Positions 51,226 through 62,314 of a DNA stretch of 64,000 nucleotides are shown one piece after another (within the stretch, counting starts at the first letter, position 1; each line of letters opens with the position of its first letter). The position numbers and the translations under genes are program-made. This stretch comes from Streptomyces sp. NBC_01296 (GTDB lineage Bacteria > Actinomycetota > Actinomycetes > Streptomycetales > Streptomycetaceae): NCBI RefSeq assembly GCF_035984415.1, contig NZ_CP130720.1, positions 5,642,001 through 5,706,000 of the forward strand, in the 5' to 3' direction. A model generated the notes under the pieces. That model had not been told where the DNA came from and searched no databases. It saw only the letters and a list, made by a program, of their open reading frames with translations.

Positions 51226-51570
51226 ATGCGCACGCTGTGTGCTTCGACGCTGATCGGCGAGTTCTTCGTGATCGGCTTCGCGGGGCTGGTCGCCATGAAG
51301 AACCCGGATCTGACCCAGGCCACGGTCTGGACGGTCTGCGGGGTCGCCATGCTGCTGTCGGTGCTGCTGTGCGGGATGCTGTCGCGTCCCGGCGCGGTGC
51401 AGATCGGCTGGGCCCTGCAGATCGGCCTGATCCTGAGCGGGGTCTTCGTGCCGATGATGTTCTTCCTCGGTGCGGTGTTCGCGGGGCTGTGGTGGTGCTC
51501 GGTGCACTACGGCGGCAAGATCGACGCGATCAAGGCCCGGTGGGCCGCACAGAGCGAGGCGCAGGCCTGA
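51226..51570 (+). CDS. DUF4233 membrane protein
   Basis: 114 residues, three to four membrane spans (STLIGEFFVIGFAGLVA; VWTVCGVAMLLSVLLCG; ALQIGLILSGVFVPMMF). The family is conserved between folC and ndk in actinobacteria; function unknown. Starts 3 bp after folC, so it is cotranscribed. Confidence 0.85.
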   Translation: MRTLCASTLIGEFFVIGFAGLVAMKNPDLTQATVWTVCGVAMLLSVLLCGMLSRPGAVQIGWALQIGLILSGVFVPMMFFLGAVFAGLWWCSVHYGGKIDAIKARWAAQSEAQA

Positions 51571-51645
51571 CGGGCCCGTGCGCCGGGCGGGTCCCGCCCC
51601 TGTAGCCTCGGGTGACCGCACCCGTTTGCCGCAAGGAGTTACAAC

Positions 51646-52059
51646 ATGACCCAGCGCACGCTCGTCCTGCTCAAGCCGGACGCGGTCAGGCGTGGCCTGG
51701 TGGGCGAGATCATCGGCCGCATCGAGCGCAAGGCCGGCTGGAGCATCCCGGCGCTGGAGCTGCGTACGCTCGACCGGGGCATCCTGGAGCAGCACTACGC
51801 CGAGCACGTGGGGCGCCCGTTCTACGAGCCCCTCATGGGCTTCATGGCGAGCGGCCCGATCGTGGCCCTCGTGGTGGAAGGGGAACGCGTGATCGAGGGT
51901 GTCCGCCAGTTGGCCGGACCGACCGACCCGATCGCCGCGGCGCCCGGCTCCATCCGGGGGGACTTCGGCACGATCACCCGGGAGAACCTCATCCACGCCT
52001 CGGACTCCGAGGAGTCCGCCGAGCGTGAGCTGAAGCTGTTCTTCCCCACCCTCGGATGA
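51646..52059 (+). CDS. ndk: nucleoside diphosphate kinase
   Basis: 137 residues. It transfers phosphate from ATP to NDPs through phospho-His117 (NLIHASDS; the usual NxxHGSDS has Ala for Gly here). RTLVLLKPDAVRRGLVGEII and REHYAEHVGRPFY-like blocks are intact. AAGGAG upstream of ATG. A terminator follows. Confidence 0.96.
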   Translation: MTQRTLVLLKPDAVRRGLVGEIIGRIERKAGWSIPALELRTLDRGILEQHYAEHVGRPFYEPLMGFMASGPIVALVVEGERVIEGVRQLAGPTDPIAAAPGSIRGDFGTITRENLIHASDSEESAERELKLFFPTLG

Positions 52060-52102
52060 GTCCTTCCTGACGTAACATCAGCCGAATAGCGCTCATGACC
52101 TG

Positions 52103-52129
52103 GGGCGACCGAAGTAATTTCGGTCGCCC
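52103..52129 (+). terminator. terminator of ndk
   Basis: 11-bp stem GGGCGACCGAA with five-base loop. The following 52130-52352 is the mreB promoter region with no gene. Confidence 0.85.
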
Positions 52130-52352
52130 TTCGGTATTGCCGGGCACTTGCGGGAACGCATGGGCAGGACACGTCGTCACCACATAGGGGGCGGGTTTCC
52201 GTTCCGGCGGGATTGCCGGAGTCCCGTCGCGCGGTGTTCATACTTGCGGCACTACGATGGGGCCTCCACCCACACACCCACCTCGCCGACCTGACAGCAG
52301 CCGCTATCAACTGGAAGGCCAGACGCTCCTCATGGGGAACAAGGGGAACAAC

Positions 52353-53372
<1,020 letters not shown>

Positions 53373-53408
53373 TACAGACCCCCGTCCGGGGGCCATGCGG
53401 AACACAAG

Positions 53409-53448
53409 GATCCGCCGTACGGGTGCTGCCGCGCCCGTGCGGCGGATC
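53409..53448 (+). terminator. attenuator-like hairpin between mreB and mreC
   Basis: 15-bp arms GATCCGCCGTACGGG / CCCGTGCGGCGGATC, 14 of 15 paired, 10-base loop. It could partly end the mreB transcript and lower mreCD expression. Confidence 0.6.
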
Positions 53449-53499
53449 GTTGATATACAGACGAAGAAGAATCCGACGAGGAAGGCACGGCCGCCGCAC

Positions 53500-54444
53500 G
53501 TGAGGGACACACGAGAAAGCCGGCTGCTCCTGGTGCTCATGATCGCCATCGCGTTCGCATTGATCACGGTGGACATCAGGGCAGGCGAGGAGTCACCGGT
53601 CGACGGCGCCCGGCAGGCCGCCGCAGCGGTCTTCGGCCCGGTCGAGGAAGGCGTGGCGACCGCGGTCGATCCGGTCGCCAACGCCATAGGGGCGGTACGG
53701 GACTCCGGCGAGCGCCACAACCGCATCGCCACGCTGGAGCGCGAGAACGCGGCGCTGAAGGCCAAGCTGGGCAGCGACGACCAGACCCGCAGCCGCATCC
53801 GCGAGCTCGACGAGATGCTCAAGCGGGCCGGCGCCGGTCAGTACGGCATCAAGGGCGCCGAAGTCATCGCCATAGGAGCGGCCCAGGGCTTCTCCTGGAC
53901 CGTCACCATCGACGCCGGCAGCAAGGACGGCATCGAACGCGACATGACCGTCCTCAACGGGGAAGGGCTCGTCGGCCGGGTCGCCACCGTCGGCCCCGAC
54001 ACCGCCACCGTCGTCCTCGCCAACGACCCCGACTTCACGGTGGGAACCCGCCTGGAGAAGACCGGCGAGCTCGGCTTCGCCACCGGGCAGGGCGACCGCG
54101 CCCTGTCCGTGCAGATGCTCAACGGCAAGGCCAAGGTCAACCCCGGCGACCGGCTCGTCACGTTCGGCTCCCGCGGCAACAAGCCGTTCGTGCCCGGCGT
54201 CCCGATCGGCGAGGTGGTCAAGGTCGACCCCTCGCGCGGCGACCTGACCCGCACCATCTGGGTCCGCCCGTTCGTCGGCTTCTCGCGCCTGGACATCGTC
54301 GGCGTCGTCGTCATGCCGCCCCGCGAGGACCCGCGCGACGCCGTGCTGCCCCCCAAGCCCGAGGTGAAGCCCACCCCGACGGTCACCGTCACGGTCACCC
54401 CGTCCCCGTCCGCCAGTGTGCCCGGCAAGCCGGCCGACGAGTAG
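53500..54444 (+). CDS. mreC: rod-shape-determining protein MreC
   Basis: 314 residues from GTG 53500 (GAGGAAGG lies 15 bases upstream, a long spacing). One membrane helix (RLLLVLMIAIAFALITVDI), a coiled coil (about 65-105: RIATLERENAALKAKLG), a beta-domain (IDAGSKDGIERDMTVLNGEG region) and a Pro/Thr/Val-rich C-terminal tail. It links MreB inside to PBPs outside the membrane. Confidence 0.94.
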   Translation: MRDTRESRLLLVLMIAIAFALITVDIRAGEESPVDGARQAAAAVFGPVEEGVATAVDPVANAIGAVRDSGERHNRIATLERENAALKAKLGSDDQTRSRIRELDEMLKRAGAGQYGIKGAEVIAIGAAQGFSWTVTIDAGSKDGIERDMTVLNGEGLVGRVATVGPDTATVVLANDPDFTVGTRLEKTGELGFATGQGDRALSVQMLNGKAKVNPGDRLVTFGSRGNKPFVPGVPIGEVVKVDPSRGDLTRTIWVRPFVGFSRLDIVGVVVMPPREDPRDAVLPPKPEVKPTPTVTVTVTPSPSASVPGKPADE

Positions 54445-54459
54445 GAGCTGACTGCCCCC

Positions 54460-55164
54460 ATGCGCTTCAACCGGATCCTGCTCTCGGCCACGCTCATCGT
54501 GGTCGCCCTCGTCGTCCAGGTCTCGGTCCTGGGCCGGCTGCAACTGCCCGGCGCCGTACCCGACCTGGTCCTGCTCACCGTCGTCGCCCTCGCCCTCGTC
54601 TACGGGCACCTCAGCGGCGCGCTCATCGGCTTCGCCGCGGGCCTCCTCGCCGACCTGGCCCCGCCCGCCGACCACGCCGCCGGGCGGTACGCGCTCGTGC
54701 TCTGCGTCATCGGGTACGCCGCCGGCCTGGCCCGCCCCGACTCCGGGCGGTTCCGCTCCGCCTGGGGCCCGATGATGACCGTCGTCGCCGCCGCCATCGG
54801 CTCCACGCTGCTCTACGCCGGCGTGGGCGCCCTCGTCGGCGACACCGCGGCGCGCCACGTCGGGCTCACCGGGCTGCTGTTCACCGCCACCCTCTACGAC
54901 CTGCTGCTCGCCCCGTTCACCGTGCCGTTCATCATGGCGCTGGCCCGGCGCGCCGAGAGCGACCCGATGGCCGTCGAGGCGAACGGCGGACAGGCCAAGG
55001 CCGCCGACGTGTCCTCCGGCTGGCTCTCCGGCGGCACCGGCCTGCGCATCGGCAGCCAGCGCGGCGGCCTGCGCCTCAAGACCGCGCGCAGCCGCGCCAA
55101 CAAGGCCGGCCGGATAAAGGGCGTCAAGGGAATCAAGAGTGTGAAGAGCATCAAGAAGCTGTGA
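54460..55164 (+). CDS. mreD: rod-shape-determining protein MreD
   Basis: 234 residues. Five to six membrane spans, then an unusually basic cytoplasmic tail of about 45 residues with Lys/Gly/Ser/Ile repeats (GRIKGVKGIKSVKSIKKL). Partner of MreC in the elongation/sporulation wall complex. Sixteen bases after mreC. Confidence 0.92.
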   Translation: MRFNRILLSATLIVVALVVQVSVLGRLQLPGAVPDLVLLTVVALALVYGHLSGALIGFAAGLLADLAPPADHAAGRYALVLCVIGYAAGLARPDSGRFRSAWGPMMTVVAAAIGSTLLYAGVGALVGDTAARHVGLTGLLFTATLYDLLLAPFTVPFIMALARRAESDPMAVEANGGQAKAADVSSGWLSGGTGLRIGSQRGGLRLKTARSRANKAGRIKGVKGIKSVKSIKKL

Positions 55165-55177
55165 GGGGGGAGCTCCC

Positions 55178-57352
55178 GTGACCAACGTTCCCGAGACCGG
55201 CCGCACCTCCCGGGTGCAGATCCGGCTCGTCATCCTCCAGGTGCTCGTCCTCTCCTTCCTCTTCACCCTCGGCGGGCGCCTGTGGTATCTCCAGGTCCGC
55301 AACGGCGCCGAGTACTACCACGAGGCCAAGAGCAACCACGTCCAGCAGGTCGTCCAGCCGGCCGTCCGCGGCTCGATCCTGGACGCCCGCGGCGTCCCCC
55401 TCGCCGACAACGAGACCCGCCTGGTCGTCTCCGCCAGCCGCACGGCGCTGATGAAGATGAAGGACAAGGGCAAGGACGTCCTGACCCGGCTCTCCGACGT
55501 ACTGGACATGAAGCCGCAGGACGTCATGAACAAGGTCCGCGTCTGCGACTCCCAGACGCCCAAGCCCTGCTGGAACGGATCCCCCTACCAGCCCATCCCG
55601 GTCACCACCGAGGCCACCACCCAGCAGGCCCTGCAGATCCGCGAGCGCCCCGAGGAGTTCCCCGGCATCACCGCCGAGCCGACCGCCGTACGCCGCTACC
55701 CCGCGCCCGGCGGCGCCAACACCGGCCAGGTGCTCGGCTACCTCTCCCCGGTCACCGACGACGAGATCCAGAAGGCCAAGAACACCAACTCGCCCCTGCT
55801 GCGCTCCGACCAGGTCGGCCGCTTCGGCCTGGAACGCACGTACGACAGGACCCTGCGCGGCAAGTCCGGCGTCACCCGCTACGAGGTCGACAACCTCGGC
55901 CGCGTCATGGGCCAGGCCAAGAACGACCCGTCCATCCCCGGCGCCCACCTCGTGACCAGCCTCGACGCCCGTGTCCAGGGCGTCGCCGAGTTCGAGCTGA
56001 ACGCGGCCATGATCGAGGCCCGCAAGCAGATCGACCGCAACACCGGCGTCCCGTACAAGGCCGACGCCGGCGCCATCGTCGTCCTCGAGTCCAAGACGGG
56101 CCGCGTCGTGGCCATGGCCTCCAACCCGACGTACGACCCGAACATCTGGGTCGGCGGCATCTCCGGCAAGGACTACGCGCGGCTCACCGCCAAGGAGTCC
56201 AACGTCCCGCTGATGAACCGGGCGATCCAGGGCCAGGCCGCCCCGGGCTCCATCTTCAAGGTCATCCCCACCGCGGCCGCGGTCAACGCCGGGTACGACT
56301 TCGACGGGAACTACCCCTGCCCGAGCTCCTACGCGATCGGCGGCCAGGTCTTCAAGAACTTCGAGTCCCAGGGCCACGGCTCCATCACCCTCGGCCGGGC
56401 CCTCGAAGTCTCCTGCGACACCGTGTTCTACGCCCTCGGCCACCAGCAGTGGATCAAGGACGGCGGGCTCCACCCGAAGAAGACCCCGGCCGAGATCTTC
56501 TACAAGACCGCCCACCAGTTCGGCCTCGGCGCCGAGACCCATGTGGACCTGCCGGGCGAGGAGAAGGGCCGGGTCCCCGACCGCCGGTGGAAGCAGAAGT
56601 TCTGGGAAGCCAACAAGGACATGTGGTGCAAGACCGGGAAGAAGGGCGGCACCTACGTCGAGCTGCTGTCCTACGAGAACTGCCTCGAGGGCAACCTCAT
56701 GCGCGCCGGTGACGCCATCAACTACTCCATCGGCCAGGGCGACACCCTGGTCACCCCGATCCAGATGGCCACCATCTACGCCGCCATCTCCAACGGCGGC
56801 ACCATGTGGAACCCGACCATCGGCAAGGCCGTCATCAGCGCCGACGGCAAGCACACCGAGCCGATCCCGCCGCAGGCCCACGGCAAGCTGCCCATGACCG
56901 AGGTCACCCGCCGCAAGATCGGCGCCGCCCTGGAGGGCGTCGCCACCCGCGGCACCGCCGCCTGGCGCTTCGGCGGCTGGCCGCAGAAGCAGATCCCCAT
57001 GCACGCCAAGACCGGTACCGCCGAGGTCTACGGCAAGCAGACCACCTCGTGGTTCGCCACGTACACCGAGGACTTCACGATCGTGATGACGATCTCCCAG
57101 GGCGGTACCGGTTCCGGTGCTTCCGGCCCCGCCGTCCGCAACGTCTACAACGCCATCTACGGTCTCGACATGGCCGGCAAACAGGACGTCAACAAGGCCT
57201 TTCTGCTCAAGCCGGAGGCCAAGCTGCCCACGATCCAGCCCGACGGCTCCATCGTCGCCCCCGACATCAAGCCGTACGTGCCCCCGTCCCCGGAGGAACC
57301 GGTGCCCGCGCTCGCCGGTCCCCCCGCCCCGCCCGTCGCGCGGCAGGACTGA
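55178..57352 (+). CDS. pbp2: penicillin-binding protein 2 (class B transpeptidase)
   Basis: 724 residues from GTG. One N-terminal membrane helix (LVILQVLVLSFLFTLGG), a dimerisation/pedestal domain (about 55-200) and the transpeptidase domain with Ser358-x-x-Lys361 (APGSIFKV), a second motif Ser412-Cys-Asp414 (SCD instead of the usual SxN) and Lys611-Thr-Gly (AKTGTAEV). A Pro-rich tail follows. It cross-links peptidoglycan with the RodA polymerase encoded next. Confidence 0.94.
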   Translation: MTNVPETGRTSRVQIRLVILQVLVLSFLFTLGGRLWYLQVRNGAEYYHEAKSNHVQQVVQPAVRGSILDARGVPLADNETRLVVSASRTALMKMKDKGKDVLTRLSDVLDMKPQDVMNKVRVCDSQTPKPCWNGSPYQPIPVTTEATTQQALQIRERPEEFPGITAEPTAVRRYPAPGGANTGQVLGYLSPVTDDEIQKAKNTNSPLLRSDQVGRFGLERTYDRTLRGKSGVTRYEVDNLGRVMGQAKNDPSIPGAHLVTSLDARVQGVAEFELNAAMIEARKQIDRNTGVPYKADAGAIVVLESKTGRVVAMASNPTYDPNIWVGGISGKDYARLTAKESNVPLMNRAIQGQAAPGSIFKVIPTAAAVNAGYDFDGNYPCPSSYAIGGQVFKNFESQGHGSITLGRALEVSCDTVFYALGHQQWIKDGGLHPKKTPAEIFYKTAHQFGLGAETHVDLPGEEKGRVPDRRWKQKFWEANKDMWCKTGKKGGTYVELLSYENCLEGNLMRAGDAINYSIGQGDTLVTPIQMATIYAAISNGGTMWNPTIGKAVISADGKHTEPIPPQAHGKLPMTEVTRRKIGAALEGVATRGTAAWRFGGWPQKQIPMHAKTGTAEVYGKQTTSWFATYTEDFTIVMTISQGGTGSGASGPAVRNVYNAIYGLDMAGKQDVNKAFLLKPEAKLPTIQPDGSIVAPDIKPYVPPSPEEPVPALAGPPAPPVARQD

Positions 57353-57358
57353 GACCCG

Positions 57359-58558
57359 ATGCAGACCGCCAACAAGTTCTCCGTATCCCGGTACGCGCCC
57401 GAGCGCGGCGCGATGGCCAAGCTGACCTCGCGCGACTCGGTGCTGCGCCGGCTCGACTGGCCGATACTCCTGTCGGCGCTCGCGCTGTCCTTCATCGGCG
57501 CCCTGCTGGTGTGGTCGGCGACCCGCAACCGCACCCAGCTCAACCAGGGCGACCCGTACTACTTCCTGGTCCGGCACGCCCTGAACACCGGCATCGGGCT
57601 CGTCCTGATGATCGGCACCATCTGGCTCGGCCACCGCACCCTGCGCGGCGCCGTGCCGGTCCTGTACGGGCTCTCCCTGGTGCTCATCCTCGCCGTGCTC
57701 ACCCCGCTCGGCGCCACCATCAACGGCGCCCACGCGTGGATCGTGATCGGCGGCGGCTTCTCGCTGCAGCCCTCCGAGTTCGTGAAGATCACGATCATCC
57801 TGGTCATGGCCATGCTGCTGGCCACCCGGGTGGACGCGGGCGACCTCACCCACCCCGACCACCGCACCGTGGTCAAGGCGCTGTGCCTGGCCGCCGCGCC
57901 GATGGGCATCGTCATGCTGATGCCCGACCTCGGCTCCGTCATGGTCATGGTCATCATCGTGCTCGGCGTCCTGCTCGCCTCCGGGGCCTCCAACCGCTGG
58001 GTGCTGGGGCTGATGGGCTCCGGTGCGGCCGGGGCTGTCCTGATCTGGCAGCTCGGCGTGCTCGACGAGTACCAGATCAACCGTTTCGCGGCCTTCGCCA
58101 ACCCCGACCTCGACCCCGCCGGCGTCGGCTACAACACCAACCAGGCGCGCATCGCGATCGGCTCCGGCGGGCTGACCGGCTCCGGGCTCTTCAAGGGCTC
58201 CCAGACCACCGGCCAGTTCGTGCCCGAGCAGCAGACCGACTTCGTCTTCACGGTGGCGGGGGAGGAGCTGGGCTTCCTCGGCGCCGGGCTGATCCTGGTC
58301 CTGCTCGGCATCATCCTCTGGCGGGCCTGCATGATCGCCCGCGAGACCACCGAGCTGTACGGGACGATCGTGTGCGCCGGGATCATCGCCTGGTTCTCCT
58401 TCCAGGCGTTCGAGAACATCGGGATGACGCTCGGGATCATGCCGGTGGCGGGGCTGCCGCTGCCGTTCGTCTCCTACGGAGGCTCGTCCATGTTCGCGGT
58501 GTGGGTGGCGGTCGGACTGCTGCAGTCGATCAGGGTGCAACGGCCGATGTCGGCCTAG
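57359..58558 (+). CDS. rodA: RodA-type SEDS peptidoglycan glycosyltransferase
   Basis: 399 residues, ten membrane spans. SEDS signatures: GAHAWIVIGGGFSLQPSEF cut near the catalytic loop (QPSEF), and LPFVSYGGSSM. It polymerises lipid II together with PBP2. In Streptomyces the member of this cluster is needed mainly for sporulation. Starts 6 bp after pbp2. Confidence 0.95.
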   Translation: MQTANKFSVSRYAPERGAMAKLTSRDSVLRRLDWPILLSALALSFIGALLVWSATRNRTQLNQGDPYYFLVRHALNTGIGLVLMIGTIWLGHRTLRGAVPVLYGLSLVLILAVLTPLGATINGAHAWIVIGGGFSLQPSEFVKITIILVMAMLLATRVDAGDLTHPDHRTVVKALCLAAAPMGIVMLMPDLGSVMVMVIIVLGVLLASGASNRWVLGLMGSGAAGAVLIWQLGVLDEYQINRFAAFANPDLDPAGVGYNTNQARIAIGSGGLTGSGLFKGSQTTGQFVPEQQTDFVFTVAGEELGFLGAGLILVLLGIILWRACMIARETTELYGTIVCAGIIAWFSFQAFENIGMTLGIMPVAGLPLPFVSYGGSSMFAVWVAVGLLQSIRVQRPMSA

Positions 58559-58641
58559 CGGGGGCCGATCTTCGGCCGCATTCCGCAACCGATTCGCCGT
58601 TCACCCTGCCGTCGTGATCCGTTCAGGACTAAATTCGATCC

Positions 58642-60165
58642 ATGGCGGACACGAAACGCGAGATCGAGCGCAAATTCGAGTTCACGACGAGCAAGGCCGC
58701 GCGCCGCGGAGTCCCGGACCTGACCGGCACGGCCGCGATCGCGGCCGTTGCCGACCGGGGCACCGTCGACCTCGACGCGGTCTACTACGACACCCCCGAC
58801 CAGCGGCTCGCCGCCGACGGCCTCACCCTCAGACGCCGTACCGGCGGCGCCGACGCCGGCTGGCACCTCAAACTGCCCGTCTCCCCGGGCGTCCGCGACG
58901 AGGTCGCCGCCCCCCTCAGCGACACCGTCCCCCGCTCCCTCGCCGCCCTCGTCCGCTCCCGCGTCCGCGACACCCCCCTGGAACCCCAGGTCCGGCTGCT
59001 CTCCTCGCGCCGCATCACCCACCTCCTCGACGCCGACGGCACCCTCCTCGCCGAACTCTCCACCGACGACGTCCGCGCCGAGCGCGACGAGGCCGCCGCA
59101 GCGTGGACCGAGGTCGAGGTCGAACTCGCCGACGGCGTCGACCCCGCCCTCCTCGACGCCGTCGAGAAGAAGTTCCGCAAAGCCGGACTCCACGTCTCCG
59201 ACGCCCCCTCCAAACTCGCCCGCGCCCTCACCGAGACCGGCACCGCACCGCCGCCCCGGCCCGAGCCCGCCCCCGCCGAGGACACCGCGGGCGCGCACGT
59301 CCTCTCGTACCTGCGCGAACAGCGCGACGCCCTCGTAGCCCAGGACCCCGCCGTCCGCCGCAACCTGCCCGACTCCGTCCACCAGATGCGGGTCGCCTGC
59401 CGCCGCATGCGCAGCGCCTTCAAGACCCACCGCAAGGTCCTCGACCGCACCGCCACCGACCCCCTCGGCGAAGAGCTGCGCTGGCTGGCCGCCGAGCTCG
59501 GCCTCGACCGCGACCAGGAAGTCCTGTCCGAGCGCATCCAGACCCACATCGCGGAGCTCCCCCGCACCCTCCTGCTCGGACCCGTCCGCGGCCGCCTGCG
59601 GGTCTGGAACAACGCCCGCCGCTCGGGAACCCGGCGCCGCGCCCTCGCCGCCCTCGACGGCAAGCGGTACGCCGCCCTGCTCGACGCCCTCGACGCCCTG
59701 CTGGCCGACCCGCCCCTGCTCCCCGGCGCGGCCAAGCCCGCCGCCCGGGCCCTGCCCACGTCCGCCCTGCGCGACTACGGGCGGCTCGCCACCCGCGTCG
59801 CGGGCGCCCTCGACCTGGAACCGGGCCACGAGCGCGACCTGGCCCTCCACGAAGCCCGCAAGGCCGCCAAACGCGCCCGCTACGCGGCGGAGGCGGCCGC
59901 ACCCGCGCTCGGCAGACCGGCAAAACAGCTGGCCAAGGCCATGAAGTCGGTCCAGACCCTGCTCGGCGACCACCAGGACAGCGTCGTCGCCCGCGAGGCC
60001 CTGCACGGCCTCGGCGTACAAGCCGCCGGAGCGGGAGAGTCCGCCTTCACCTGGGGCGTGCTCTACGCCCGCGAGGAAGCCCTGGCCGAGCGGCGCGAGC
60101 GGGAACTTCCGGACGTATGGGCGCAGGCCTGCGATCCCGCGCTCCGGGCGGACCTCGCCACCTAG
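58642..60165 (+). CDS. CYTH-CHAD domain protein
   Basis: 507 residues. The N-terminal CYTH triphosphate tunnel domain starts with the ExExK signature REIERKFE (7-11) and includes YYDTPDQRLAADGLTLRRR. A linker of Pro/Ala-Glu (about 203-215) leads to a C-terminal CHAD helical domain with basic conserved blocks (VHQMRVACRRMRSAFKTHRK; ALHEARKAAKRARYAAE), known to bind polyphosphate. Probably a polyphosphate- or triphosphate-linked enzyme in the cytoplasm; reaction unknown. Confidence 0.9.
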   Translation: MADTKREIERKFEFTTSKAARRGVPDLTGTAAIAAVADRGTVDLDAVYYDTPDQRLAADGLTLRRRTGGADAGWHLKLPVSPGVRDEVAAPLSDTVPRSLAALVRSRVRDTPLEPQVRLLSSRRITHLLDADGTLLAELSTDDVRAERDEAAAAWTEVEVELADGVDPALLDAVEKKFRKAGLHVSDAPSKLARALTETGTAPPPRPEPAPAEDTAGAHVLSYLREQRDALVAQDPAVRRNLPDSVHQMRVACRRMRSAFKTHRKVLDRTATDPLGEELRWLAAELGLDRDQEVLSERIQTHIAELPRTLLLGPVRGRLRVWNNARRSGTRRRALAALDGKRYAALLDALDALLADPPLLPGAAKPAARALPTSALRDYGRLATRVAGALDLEPGHERDLALHEARKAAKRARYAAEAAAPALGRPAKQLAKAMKSVQTLLGDHQDSVVAREALHGLGVQAAGAGESAFTWGVLYAREEALAERRERELPDVWAQACDPALRADLAT

Positions 60166-60248
60166 GCGGTGATCTTGGCGGCAGGGGGCGGCTGCGCCTC
60201 GGGTTACGCTTGAGAGTCGCCCCCTGCCCGCTTCACGAAAGTCGCGTG

Positions 60249-62189
60249 ATGTCCGAGTCGGTCTTCCCACAGCTCGAAGCTCTGCTCCCGCATGTGCAGA
60301 AGCCCATCCAGTACGTCGGCGGTGAGCTCAACTCCACCGTCAAGCCGTGGGATTCGTGTGACGTCCGCTGGGCGCTCATGTACCCGGACGCGTACGAGGT
60401 CGGGCTGCCCAACCAGGGCGTCATGATCCTGTACGAGGTGCTGAACGAGCGCGAAGGCGTGCTGGCGGAGCGCACGTACAGCGTGTGGCCCGACCTCGAA
60501 GAGCTGATGCGCGAGCACAAGGTGCCGCAGTTCACCGTGGACAGCCACCGCCCCGTGGGTGCCTTCGACGTGTTCGGCCTGTCCTTCTCCACGGAGCTGG
60601 GCTACACGAACATGCTGACGGCCCTGGACCTGGCGGGCATCCCGCTGGAGGCCAGGAACCGTACGGTCGACCACCCCATCGTCCTCGCGGGCGGGCACGC
60701 GGCCTTCAACCCCGAGCCGATCGCGGAGTTCATCGACTGCGCGGTCATCGGCGACGGCGAGCAGGCCGTTCTCGACATGACCGAGATCATCCGCACGTGG
60801 AAGGCCGAGGGCCGTCCGGGCGGGCGCGAAGAGGTCCTCTTCCGCCTCGCCAAGACCGGCCAGGTCTACGTGCCGGGCTTCTACGACGTCGACTACCTGC
60901 CCGACGGGCGCATCGCGCGCGTCGCGCCGAACAAGTCGGGCGTCCCGTACCGCGTGTCCAAGCACACGGTCATGGACCTCGACGAGTGGCCGTACCCCAA
61001 GCAGCCGCTGGTCCCGCTCGCCGAGACCGTCCACGAGCGGATGTCCGTCGAGATCTTCCGCGGCTGCACCCGCGGCTGCCGTTTCTGCCAGGCCGGCATG
61101 ATCACGCGCCCCGTGCGGGAGCGAAGCATCACCGGCATCGGCGAGATGGTCGAGAAGGGCCTGAAGGCCACCGGCTTCGAGGAGGTCGGCCTCCTCTCGC
61201 TGTCCTCCGCGGACCACACCGAGATCGCCGAGATCGCCAAGGGCCTCGCGGACCGCTACACGGACGACAAGGTGGGCCTGTCCCTGCCGTCGACCCGCGT
61301 GGACGCGTTCAACGTGGACCTGGCGAACGAGCTGACCCGCAACGGTCGCCGCTCCGGTCTGACCTTCGCCCCCGAGGGCGGCTCCGAGCGCATGCGCAAG
61401 GTCATCAACAAGATGGTCTCGGAAGAGGACCTGATCCGGACGGTGGCCACCGCGTACGGCAACGGCTGGCGCCAGGTGAAGCTCTACTTCATGGTCGGCC
61501 TGCCGACCGAGACCGACGAGGACGTGCTCCAGATCGGCGACATGGCGGTCAACGTCATCGCCAAGGGCCGCGAGGTCTCCGGCCAGAACGACATCCGCTG
61601 CACGGTGTCGATCGGCGGGTTCGTGCCGAAGCCGCACACCCCGTTCCAGTGGGCGCCGCAGCTGTCGGCCGAGGAGACGGACGCCCGCCTGGGCAAGCTC
61701 CGGGACAAGCTCCGCGGCGACAAGAAGTACGGCCGCTCGATCGGCTTCCGCTACCACGACGGCAAGCCGGGCATCGTCGAGGGACTCCTCTCGCGCGGCG
61801 ACCGCCGCATCGGCGACGTGATCCGCGCCGTGTACGAGTCGGGCGGCCGCTTCGACGGCTGGCGCGAGCACTTCTCGTACGACCGCTGGATGGAGGCCGC
61901 GGAGAAGACGCTGCCGGCCCACGGCGTGGACGTGGCCTGGTACACGACGCGCGAGCGCACGTATGAGGAGGTCCTCCCCTGGGACCACCTGGACTCCGGT
62001 CTCGACAAGGACTGGCTCTGGGAGGACTGGCAGGACGCCCTCGACGAAACCGAGGTCGAGGACTGCCGCTGGACCCCGTGCTTCGACTGCGGCGTGTGCC
62101 CGCAGATGGACACGCACATCCAGATCGGCCCGACGGGCCAGAAGCTGCTCCCGCTGAGCGTGGTGGGCGGCGGTCCCCAGAAGGCGTGA
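60249..62189 (+). CDS. TIGR03960-type B12-binding-like radical SAM protein
   Basis: 646 residues. An N-terminal cobalamin-binding-like Rossmann region (about 30-200) precedes a radical SAM core with Cys273, Cys277 and Cys280 (FRGCTRGCRFCQAG) holding the 4Fe-4S cluster. C-terminal cysteines (CRWTPCFDCGVCPQMD) may bind a second cluster. Family members are found with a TIGR03936 (DUF2344) protein, here starting at 63381, next to RNase E genes in actinobacteria; target unknown. Confidence 0.88.
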   Translation: MSESVFPQLEALLPHVQKPIQYVGGELNSTVKPWDSCDVRWALMYPDAYEVGLPNQGVMILYEVLNEREGVLAERTYSVWPDLEELMREHKVPQFTVDSHRPVGAFDVFGLSFSTELGYTNMLTALDLAGIPLEARNRTVDHPIVLAGGHAAFNPEPIAEFIDCAVIGDGEQAVLDMTEIIRTWKAEGRPGGREEVLFRLAKTGQVYVPGFYDVDYLPDGRIARVAPNKSGVPYRVSKHTVMDLDEWPYPKQPLVPLAETVHERMSVEIFRGCTRGCRFCQAGMITRPVRERSITGIGEMVEKGLKATGFEEVGLLSLSSADHTEIAEIAKGLADRYTDDKVGLSLPSTRVDAFNVDLANELTRNGRRSGLTFAPEGGSERMRKVINKMVSEEDLIRTVATAYGNGWRQVKLYFMVGLPTETDEDVLQIGDMAVNVIAKGREVSGQNDIRCTVSIGGFVPKPHTPFQWAPQLSAEETDARLGKLRDKLRGDKKYGRSIGFRYHDGKPGIVEGLLSRGDRRIGDVIRAVYESGGRFDGWREHFSYDRWMEAAEKTLPAHGVDVAWYTTRERTYEEVLPWDHLDSGLDKDWLWEDWQDALDETEVEDCRWTPCFDCGVCPQMDTHIQIGPTGQKLLPLSVVGGGPQKA

Positions 62190-62198
62190 GTCGGTGCG

Positions 62199-62230
62199 GA
62201 TGTCCCCCTGTCGCAAGACGGGGGGACATC
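62199..62230 (+). terminator. terminator of the radical SAM gene
   Basis: 14-bp stem GATGTCCCCCTGTC (one G-U pair) with a GCAA tetraloop. Confidence 0.85.
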
Positions 62231-62314
62231 GGCGTTTCTGCGGTGCGGGCGGTCGCCGACCGACCGGAGGCTTCCCGTCGCAACGGTTGGGGGGCTCCGG
62301 GTGTCCTTACGGGT

